DNA from: Hyphomonadaceae bacterium
GTDB taxonomy: Bacteria; Pseudomonadota; Alphaproteobacteria; Caulobacterales; Aquidulcibacteraceae
NCBI GenBank assembly: GCA_003526465.1
Contig: DPWD01000264.1
Coordinates: forward strand, 1 to 8,877
Reading direction: 5' to 3'
Length of the DNA stretch: 8,877 nt
Positions 1 through 5,431 of the stretch are shown here, piece by piece. A program made the translations under genes and the position numbers. Each line of letters starts with the position of its first letter. Position 1 is the first letter of the stretch. The notes below the pieces were generated by a model. It did no database searches. It saw nothing but the letters and a program-made list of their open reading frames with translations, and had not been told where the DNA came from.

Positions 1-487
1 AGGCGACGATGCGCGGACCCGGCACTCGGTTTTCGGCGATGGCGCGGCGCAGCGCGAAGATGGCATCGTTCGGCGCGCCGAGATCGGCCACGGTGGTGAA
101 GCCCGCCAGCAGCGTCTTGCGCGCATTCTCGGCGCCGCGTATGGCGGCGTCGGAGGCGGTGAGCGTCACGTCTTCGATGAATTGGTTCGGCCCGAGTTCG
201 TGGGTGAGATGGACGTGGCTGTCGATCAAGCCTGGCAGCACGAAGCGATTGCGTTGGTCTACGATCGCCGCGCCCTGCCGCTCGACATAGCCCGCCTCGA
301 TGCCGAGCACGCGCCCGTCGGCGCCGACCAGAATGGATTGCTCGGCAAGTACGCGCCCGCTCGCTGGATCGGCGAGCAAACGCCCGGCGTGGATAATGGT
401 CGTGGCCTGTGGCGCTTCTTGCGCCAAACTCGATGTGCTTGCGAACAACAGCGCCGACAGCGCGCCCGCGAATGCAATGAGCCTCAT
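1..487 (-). CDS. Exported metal-dependent amidohydrolase, N-terminal part (cut by window edge)
   Basis: Only the first 162 codons lie in the window; the frame runs open off the left edge. The start at 487 follows a strong ribosome binding site (GAGGGGAA, 7 nt away). Residues 1-22 form a Sec signal peptide (MRLIAFAGALSALLF, then ASTSSLA before QE), so the enzyme probably works in the periplasm. Residues about 30-80 look like the composite beta-sandwich of the amidohydrolase superfamily, followed by VLPGLIDSHVHLTHELG. H91 and H93 there form the HxH motif that binds the first metal. The later segment (ARKTLLAGFTTVADLG) is typical of the imidazolonepropionase-like or Xaa-Pro dipeptidase-like (COG1228) branch. 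The remaining metal ligands would lie outside the window, so substrate cannot be judged. It lies 37 bp after the phosphotransferase gene on the same strand and is probably cotranscribed. The superfamily call is firm; the substrate is unknown. Confidence 0.88.
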   Translation of the reverse strand, partial: MRLIAFAGALSALLFASTSSLAQEAPQATTIIHAGRLLADPASGRVLAEQSILVGADGRVLGIEAGYVERQGAAIVDQRNRFVLPGLIDSHVHLTHELGPNQFIEDVTLTASDAAIRGAENARKTLLAGFTTVADLGAPNDAIFALRRAIAENRVPGPRIVA

Positions 488-494
488 TGTTATC

Positions 495-502
495 TTCCCC
501 TC
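495..502 (-). promoter_or_regulatory. Ribosome binding site of the amidohydrolase gene
   Basis: On the minus strand this reads GAGGGGAA, close to the anti-Shine-Dalgarno complement, with 7 nt before the ATG at 487. It fixes the start of the amidohydrolase, whose signal peptide begins directly at that ATG. It lies inside the 37-bp gap after the phosphotransferase gene, so the downstream gene has its own good initiation site even if it is cotranscribed. Confidence 0.7.
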
Positions 503-524
503 GGTCATTCCAAGTACGGCCTAG

Positions 525-1592
525 TCACATCCCTGCCTTCTTCGCAAACCCAAACGCGCCCTGCGAGAGGGGTCTGATGCGTTTGATCATCTCAAGCGCA
601 TGCGCGCTTGCCGCCGTGCCGTCGCGCACGCGCCCGGCGATGCCTTGCAGGATGCAAGCGAGGCGGAAGGCGTTGTAGGCGAAGTACCAATCGAGCGCGG
701 GGATGGCCTCGCGTCCCGTGTGCTTGCAATAGAGCGCGACCACCTCGTCGCGCTCGGGAATGCCGAGCGGCTTCAGGTCCACGCCATTGAGCGATGAGCG
801 CGCATCGCGCGGCAGCACCCAATTCATCAGATAATAGGTGAAATCCGCCAGCGGATCGCCGAGCGTGGAGAGCTCCCAATCCAAAACCGCGATCACGCGC
901 GGTTCGCTGGGGTGCAGTACCATATTGTCGAGGCGATAGTCGCCGTGAACGATGGAGGTGGTCTCGCCCGGTGGAATGGTGGCGGGCAGCCATTGCATCA
1001 GCTGGTTCATCTCGTCGATGGTTTCGGTCTCGCTCAACTTGTATTGCTTGGTCCAGCGGTCGATCTGGCGCGCGAAATAATTGCCAGGCTTGCCGTAATC
1101 GGCGAGGCCAATCGCGGCGTAATCGGTTGTGTGCAGCTTGGCCAGCGTGGCGATCTTGTGTTCGTATACGGCGCGGCGATGCTCGGGCGTCGCATCCGGG
1201 ATCGCGCCGTCCCAGATGATGCGGCCCTCCACCATCTCCATCACGTAGAACATGGCGCCGGCGACGCTGTCGTCGGTGCACAGCGCATAGGGGCGCGCGA
1301 CTGGAAAGCCGGTGGGACAAAGCGCGGAGATAACGCGATACTCGCGGTCGACCGCGTGCGCGGAGGGGAGCAGCTTGCCGCCGGGCTTCTTGCGCAGCAC
1401 GTATTTCTGATGGGGCGTGACCAGCTGATAAGTCGGGTTCGATTGCCCGCCCTTGAATTGGTTCAGCGTAAGGGGCCCGGTGAAGCCTGCGACATTGGCT
1501 TCCAGCCAACGCGCAAGCGCTGCTTCATCGAGCCGGTGGCGCTCTTCGACGGGCTTGACGCCGGAGAAGGCGTCTTGGGGGGCGGTGGTCAT
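525..1592 (-). CDS. Phosphotransferase family protein (APH / ACAD10-11 N-domain type)
   Basis: This 355-residue protein has the aminoglycoside phosphotransferase (APH) kinase-like fold. A glycine-rich nucleotide loop (FKGGQSNPTY, residues 46-55) is followed by VLRKKP (65-70) with the likely ATP-binding lysine, and by REYRV (83-87). The catalytic loop is HGDYRLDN (216-223), with D218 as catalytic base and N223 as a metal ligand. The metal-binding DWE begins at D238 and continues as LSTLGDPLADF. The extended HGDYRLDN...DWELSTLGDPLAD signature marks the branch related to the N-terminal kinase domain of ACAD10/ACAD11, which acts on 4-hydroxyacyl substrates, rather than drug-resistance enzymes. 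Bacterial members often sit beside acyl-CoA dehydrogenases; none is present here, so the substrate is open. The start at 1592 suits the family length but has no clear ribosome binding site: a long hairpin ends 9 nt upstream. It lies downstream of purD on the same strand. Confidence 0.9.
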   Translation of the reverse strand: MTTAPQDAFSGVKPVEERHRLDEAALARWLEANVAGFTGPLTLNQFKGGQSNPTYQLVTPHQKYVLRKKPGGKLLPSAHAVDREYRVISALCPTGFPVARPYALCTDDSVAGAMFYVMEMVEGRIIWDGAIPDATPEHRRAVYEHKIATLAKLHTTDYAAIGLADYGKPGNYFARQIDRWTKQYKLSETETIDEMNQLMQWLPATIPPGETTSIVHGDYRLDNMVLHPSEPRVIAVLDWELSTLGDPLADFTYYLMNWVLPRDARSSLNGVDLKPLGIPERDEVVALYCKHTGREAIPALDWYFAYNAFRLACILQGIAGRVRDGTAASAHALEMIKRIRPLSQGAFGFAKKAGM

Positions 1593-1601
1593 GGGGGCAT
1601 C

Positions 1602-1667
1602 TTATGGACCGCCGGCGTCCTCGCCGGCTAGCGCCACTATGCCGGTGAGGACGCCGACGGTCCATAA
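1602..1667. repeat. Long imperfect palindrome (REP-like) filling the purD-phosphotransferase gap
   Basis: The left arm (1602-1628) and right arm (1641-1667) are reverse complements at 25 of 27 positions. A further TAG/CTA pairing (1629-1631 with 1637-1639) leaves a loop of about 5 nt. Inside the left arm is a smaller perfect hairpin: GCCGGCG, loop TCCT, CGCCGGC (1611-1628). The element starts 6 nt past the purD stop and ends 9 nt before the phosphotransferase start. No T-tract follows on either strand, so a classic intrinsic terminator is unlikely. The nested palindrome and intergenic position fit a dispersed REP-like repeat, which could affect mRNA stability or translation between the two genes. 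The structure is seen directly; the REP identity is inferred. Confidence 0.75.
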
Positions 1668-1673
1668 AGTGCG

Positions 1674-2951
1674 CTACCACTCCAACGCCCGCCACCCAAT
1701 ATCCCGCCTACAAAATCCTCCCGGCCAGTCTATGGCGGCTATTGCGGCGTAGGCGCGGTGTACGGCATCCCCCAAATCGTCGCCAATCGCGGTTATGTTG
1801 AGCACGCGGCCTCCCGCAGCGCGTAGCGTGCCGTCTTCGTCGAGCCGCGTGCCGGCGTGGAATACTTCAACGCCCTCGATGCGGCTCGCGCGGTCCACGC
1901 CGCGGATCACTGAGCCGGTCAGCGGCTCATCGGGATAGCCCTTTGCGGCGTAGACGACCGTGACGGCCGGGCGCTCGTTCCATGCCAGCGCGGGCGCGCT
2001 CGCAAGCTCGCCCTTCGCCGCCGCCAGCAGCACGGGCGCGAGATCGCTCTTCAAGCGCCGCATCAAAGTCTGACATTCCGGATCGCCGAAGCGCACGTTG
2101 AACTCGATCAGCTTCGGCCCGTCGGCGGAAATCATCAGCCCCGCGAACAGCACGCCCACGAAAGGCCGGCCCTCGGCCTTCATGCCGCGAAGCGTGGGGA
2201 GGATGATGCGCTCCATAGTTTGATCGCGTACAACATCTGTGAACACGGGCGCTGGCGAATAGGCGCCCATGCCGCCCGTGTTGGGGCCCTTGTCGCCGTC
2301 ATAGGCGCGCTTGTGATCTTGGGCTGCAACCAGCGGCACGGCGGTTTCGCCGTCGCACAGCGCAAAGAAGCTTGCTTCCTCGCCGGGAAGAAAATCCTCG
2401 ATGACGATGCGTTGGCCTGCGGTTCCGAATTTCTTCAAGAACAAAATCTGATCCACCGCCGCATCGGCTTCGCGCCGCGTCTCGGCCAGCACCACGCCCT
2501 TGCCGCCAGCCAAGCCATCGGCCTTGATCACGAAAGGCGGCTCGCGCTCGCCGAGATAGGCCTTGGCGCGGATGGCGTCGTCGAACACTTTGTAGCCGGC
2601 GGTGGGTATGGAGTGGCGGGCGCAGAAATCCTTCATGAAGGATTTCGAGGCTTCGAGTTCCGCCGCCGCCTGGCTCGGCCCAAAGCACGGCACGCCCACC
2701 TTCGCCAAGCTGTCAGCCAGCCCCGCCGCGGCCGCCGCCTCCGGGCCGATGACGACGAGATCGATACGCTCGCGCATGGCGAACGCCGCGAGTTCGGCAG
2801 GCGCCTCAGCTTTGATCGCGACGGTGCGGCCAAGCTCGGCCAGGCCTGGATTGCCCGGCGCGGATATCAGCTCCGAAACGAGCGGGCTCTGCTTGAGCTT
2901 CCAGCCCAAGGCATGCTCACGCCCGCCCGACCCGACGATCAGAATCTTCAT
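1674..2951 (-). CDS. purD: Phosphoribosylamine--glycine ligase (GAR synthetase)
   Basis: PurD joins 5-phosphoribosylamine and glycine using ATP, the second step of de novo purine synthesis, in the cytoplasm. The protein has 425 residues, the usual family length. It opens with MKILIVGSGGREHALGWKL, the hallmark PurD N-terminus, which fixes the start at 2951; the same frame runs 31 codons further upstream but that part is unconserved in style and covers a hairpin. The ATP-grasp region includes IKADGLAGGKGVV (K143 onward) and GDKGPNTGGMGAYSP. The family signature RFGDPECQ spans residues 287-294, followed by a C-terminal domain ending in the stop at 1674. One oddity is A72-A76, a run of five alanines after GPE where relatives usually have APLVxG. 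No clear Shine-Dalgarno sequence precedes the start. It is divergent from the SDR gene and probably the first gene of a three-gene minus-strand unit. Confidence 0.97.
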   Translation of the reverse strand: MKILIVGSGGREHALGWKLKQSPLVSELISAPGNPGLAELGRTVAIKAEAPAELAAFAMRERIDLVVIGPEAAAAAGLADSLAKVGVPCFGPSQAAAELEASKSFMKDFCARHSIPTAGYKVFDDAIRAKAYLGEREPPFVIKADGLAGGKGVVLAETRREADAAVDQILFLKKFGTAGQRIVIEDFLPGEEASFFALCDGETAVPLVAAQDHKRAYDGDKGPNTGGMGAYSPAPVFTDVVRDQTMERIILPTLRGMKAEGRPFVGVLFAGLMISADGPKLIEFNVRFGDPECQTLMRRLKSDLAPVLLAAAKGELASAPALAWNERPAVTVVYAAKGYPDEPLTGSVIRGVDRASRIEGVEVFHAGTRLDEDGTLRAAGGRVLNITAIGDDLGDAVHRAYAAIAAIDWPGGFCRRDIGWRALEW

Positions 2952-2959
2952 GGATGCTG

Positions 2960-2999
2960 GCTTGGAGCCGGCGTGGGCGCCGGTCAAGCGTAACGCTTG
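2960..2999. repeat. Paired overlapping hairpins in the purD/SDR divergent region
   Basis: The first hairpin pairs 2960-2973 with 2978-2989 around the loop TGGG. Its core is GCCGGCG-TGGG-CGCCGGT (2967-2984), and outer GCTTG/CAAGC pairing is reached through a 2-nt bulge. The second is a perfect 6-bp stem, CAAGCG (2985-2990) with CGCTTG (2994-2999) around TAA. The two share bases 2985-2989, so they are mutually exclusive in one RNA. The core has the same design (GCCGGCG, four bases, CGCCGGY) as the left arm of the palindrome at 1602-1667. The foot of the first hairpin is 8 nt from the purD start, where a ribosome binding site would be expected. It could be a degenerate REP-like unit or a regulatory leader of purD. 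Confidence 0.5.
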
Positions 3000-3026
3000 G
3001 GGACTTGAAACCGTAAGCAAGGCAAG

Positions 3027-3032
3027 AGGGAG
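3027..3032 (+). promoter_or_regulatory. Ribosome binding site of the SDR gene
   Basis: AGGGAG lies 10 nt before the ATG at 3043. It supports starting the SDR at MNPRRYALITGASSG rather than at upstream starts in the same open frame, which would read back through purD on the opposite strand. Confidence 0.6.
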
Positions 3033-3042
3033 ACCCCAACGC

Positions 3043-3843
3043 ATGAACCCGCGACGCTACGCGCTGATTACCGGCGCGTCTTCCGGCATTGGCGCGGCTA
3101 TGGCGCGGCTTGCTGTATCGAACGGTTGCGACGTCGGGCTGGTCGCGCGCCGGGCCGATCGCTTGGAGGCGCTTGCGGACGAATTGCGCGCAAGCGACGC
3201 TCGCGCCGGCGTTTTCATGGCCGACCTATCGCAGGCCGGTGCGGCGCAGAAGCTCGCTGGTGAAGTTAGCGCATCGGGCGCCCGCGTGGATATCCTCGTG
3301 AACAATGCGGGCGCGACTGTGACCAAGGGATTTGCCGGCACCGCGCTCGCCGAACAGATCGCGTTTCTCGAGCTGACCGTGGTGACGCCAGCGGCGTTGG
3401 CGCATGCGTTTCTGCCCAACATGTTGGCGCGCAGCTGGGGCCGCATCATCAATGTCAGCTCGATTGCTGCGCTTTCTTCGGGCGCGAAGGGAAACACGCT
3501 TTATCCGGCGGGGAAATCCTTCTTGCTCAAATTCTCGCAATCGCTGAATGCTGAAGTGAAAGCTCGCGGCGTGCATGTCACCGCCGTGCTGCCGGGATTC
3601 GTGTCCACGGAGTTTCAGGCCGCCAACAACATCCCGATGGAAGGAGGCGGCGCGACGCGCCGGTTCTCGCAGACCCCAGAAGAGGTCGCGCAAGAAGCGT
3701 GGGCGCGTAACGAGAAAGGCCATGAGATCGTAGTGCCCGGGGGGCCGCCAAAGCTGGCGGCGGCGTTCATGCGCTTCCTACCAGAAACATGGATGCGCGC
3801 GCTCACGCGTGCGGCGGCGGAGAAATATTATGTCGGTGAGTGA
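3043..3843 (+). CDS. Short-chain dehydrogenase/reductase (classical SDR)
   Basis: This 266-residue protein is a classical NAD(P)-dependent SDR. The dinucleotide-binding TGASSGIG (residues 10-17) begins almost at the N-terminus, which with the AGGGAG site fixes the start. ARRADRLEAL follows the second beta strand; its Arg pair hints at NADP(H) over NAD(H), by inference. NNAG is at 87-90, NVSS ends in the catalytic S140, and YPAGK supplies Y154 and K158. After the catalytic core comes VLPGFVSTEF and a C-terminal tail of about 60 residues resembling DltE/YdfG-like SDRs. No signal peptide or membrane segment is visible, so it should be cytoplasmic. Its stop lies inside the first codons of the GMC oxidoreductase gene, so the two are very probably translated together and may act on the same alcohol/carbonyl pathway. 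The substrate cannot be read from the sequence. Confidence 0.93.
   Translation: MNPRRYALITGASSGIGAAMARLAVSNGCDVGLVARRADRLEALADELRASDARAGVFMADLSQAGAAQKLAGEVSASGARVDILVNNAGATVTKGFAGTALAEQIAFLELTVVTPAALAHAFLPNMLARSWGRIINVSSIAALSSGAKGNTLYPAGKSFLLKFSQSLNAEVKARGVHVTAVLPGFVSTEFQAANNIPMEGGGATRRFSQTPEEVAQEAWARNEKGHEIVVPGGPPKLAAAFMRFLPETWMRALTRAAAEKYYVGE
3819..3822 (+). promoter_or_regulatory. Ribosome binding site deciding the GMC start
   Basis: GGAG, within a GGCGGAG run, lies 7 nt before the ATG at 3830 and inside the 3' end of the SDR gene. It favours this ATG over an in-frame GTG at 3809 (no good site upstream, and it would add an Arg-rich tail of seven residues) and over the later ATG at 3845. 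Confidence 0.6.
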
Positions 3844-5428
3844 AATGGATGCGGCCGAGCGCCCCGACAAAAGTTACGAAGTCGTGGTGATTGGTTCCGG
3901 CGCCGGCGGCGCCACTCTGGCGCAGCGGCTGGCCTCGACTGGCAAGTCGATTCTCATGCTGGAGCGCGGCGAGCATTTGCCCGTTGAGCCGGATAATTGG
4001 AACCCTAAGGAGGTCTTCCTTCGTCACCGCTATAAAGCGAAGGAAACCTGGCGCGACCGCAAAGGCCGCGCGTTTCAGCCCAATATCCATTATTGGGTCG
4101 GCGGCAACACCATCTTCTATGGCGCAGCGCTCTATCGCTTCCGCAAGCGCGACTTCGAGGAGACTCCCCACCATGGCGGCATGATCTCACCGCAATGGCC
4201 GATCCGGTACGAAGACCTCGCCGATTATTACACCGAAGCCGAAGCGCTCTGGAATGTGCATGGGCTACGCGGCGCCGATCACACCGACGACGCCGACGCC
4301 CCGCCCTATACGCATCCGCCGATGACGCACGATCCTGAGATCAGAGCGCTGAAAAGCCGACTCACCCTGCAGGGCCTCCGGCCCTTCGAAATGCCGATCG
4401 CGGCTGAACGCGACGACATGAACATTCCCGAAAGCCCATGCGTGCGCTGCCGCACTTGCGGTGGTTTTCCCTGCCTGCGACAAGCAAAATCCGACGGCCG
4501 CAAGATGGTGACGCGCGCTTTGCGCAGCCGAAACGTCGAATTGGTTACCGGCGCCAAAGTGTTGAAGCTGGAGACAGTCCCGGGCGGCAAGTCAGTGTCG
4601 GGCGTGGTGTACGAGACCCGCGATGGCGTTCAACGCGTGAAGGGCGATATCGTGGTGCTGGCGGCTGGCGCGATCAATTCGGCCGCCGTGCTGTTGCGTT
4701 CAGCCAATGGCGATCATCCCAACGGCCTCGCCAATTACTCTGACCAGGTTGGCCGCAATTACATGTTCCACACTGCCTCAGCGTCGCTCTCCTTCGCGTG
4801 GCCGAAGATCGAGACAGACTTTCCCAAGACCATGGCGATCAACGACTTCTATTGGGGCGATCCCGACGGCAAGTTTCCTTACCCGATGGGGCATATCCAG
4901 GGGCTTGAGTATCTCTCTGGCGACGTCATCCGCGGGCAGCTTTCCCAAACCATGCCTTCCTGGATGATCCCGGGGCCCTTCGCGAGTTTCCTGGGTGATC
5001 GTTTCCTCGCTTTTCTGATCATGACCGAGGATTTGCCCGAAGCACGCAACCGCGTGCGGCTCGACGCCGATGGCGGCATCAGGCTCGATTATTGGTACAA
5101 CAACCTGGTTGCTCACGACCGCCTGATCCGCCGCTTCCACAGGGCCATGACCAGAGCGGGCCGCTCCTGCCGCTGCCTGCGCGCCAATCGCACGCAAATG
5201 GATTCTATCCTGCCGATCTACGGCACCGCGCACCAATGCGGTACGCTGCGCATGGGCGCTGACGCGACGTCGTCGGTGGTGGATGCATCCTGCAAGGCCC
5301 ACGATCTGGACAATCTCTACGTTGCCGACACCAGCGTGTTCGTCTCCTCCGCCGCTGTGAATCCCGCACTCACCTGCATCGCCAATTCTCTGCGTGTTGC
5401 CGATACGATAGAGGCGCGGCTGCGATAA
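3830..5428 (+). CDS. GMC family FAD-dependent oxidoreductase with four-cysteine cluster
   Basis: This 532-residue flavoprotein belongs to the glucose-methanol-choline (GMC) family, which oxidises alcohols or sugars with FAD. The Rossmann motif is VVVIGSGAGGATLAQRL near residues 17-33, followed by SILMLERG. The C-terminal GMC domain has YGTAHQCGTLRMG with catalytic H468, and AAVNPALT with N511, matching the His/Asn pair of choline oxidase type enzymes. DLDNLYVADTSVF is also typical. Between the domains lies SPCVRCRTCGGFPC, with C204, C207, C210 and C215. Catalytic subunits of bacterial FAD-glucose dehydrogenase hold a 3Fe-4S cluster at a similar position, so a metal site is possible but inferred. 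No signal peptide is visible and no small (gamma) or cytochrome subunit lies nearby. The start overlaps the SDR end by 14 nt, implying translational coupling. The family is firm; the substrate and electron acceptor are unknown. Confidence 0.93.
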   Translation: MSVSEMDAAERPDKSYEVVVIGSGAGGATLAQRLASTGKSILMLERGEHLPVEPDNWNPKEVFLRHRYKAKETWRDRKGRAFQPNIHYWVGGNTIFYGAALYRFRKRDFEETPHHGGMISPQWPIRYEDLADYYTEAEALWNVHGLRGADHTDDADAPPYTHPPMTHDPEIRALKSRLTLQGLRPFEMPIAAERDDMNIPESPCVRCRTCGGFPCLRQAKSDGRKMVTRALRSRNVELVTGAKVLKLETVPGGKSVSGVVYETRDGVQRVKGDIVVLAAGAINSAAVLLRSANGDHPNGLANYSDQVGRNYMFHTASASLSFAWPKIETDFPKTMAINDFYWGDPDGKFPYPMGHIQGLEYLSGDVIRGQLSQTMPSWMIPGPFASFLGDRFLAFLIMTEDLPEARNRVRLDADGGIRLDYWYNNLVAHDRLIRRFHRAMTRAGRSCRCLRANRTQMDSILPIYGTAHQCGTLRMGADATSSVVDASCKAHDLDNLYVADTSVFVSSAAVNPALTCIANSLRVADTIEARLR

Positions 5429-5431
5429 ATA

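Noticed and set aside
592..1509. 305-codon minus-strand frame within the phosphotransferase
   Set aside because: Arg/His/Ala-rich translation typical of the off-frame reading of a GC-rich gene.
525..1592. Aminoglycoside resistance gene
   Set aside because: The fold is shared, but the extended DWELSTLGDPLAD signature points to the ACAD10/11-like branch, not to drug-modifying enzymes.
912..1631. 239-codon open frame on the plus strand opposite the phosphotransferase
   Set aside because: It is antisense to a gene with all its catalytic motifs; composition is typical of a shadow frame.
1602..1667. Intrinsic bidirectional terminator
   Set aside because: The stem is strong but no T-run follows on either strand, and the flanking genes on the minus strand look like one unit.
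2220..2993. 257-codon open frame on the plus strand opposite purD
   Set aside because: It is a shadow of purD codons in GC-rich DNA; the protein has no recognisable motif and no good start signal.
2602..3042. N-terminal extension of the SDR frame by 147 residues
   Set aside because: It is antisense to purD, and the SDR nucleotide-binding motif starts just after the ATG at 3043, which has its own ribosome binding site.
2952..3044. N-terminal extension of PurD by 31 residues in the same frame
   Set aside because: The conserved PurD N-terminus begins at the ATG at 2951, the total length then fits the family, and the upstream stretch is a hairpin region.
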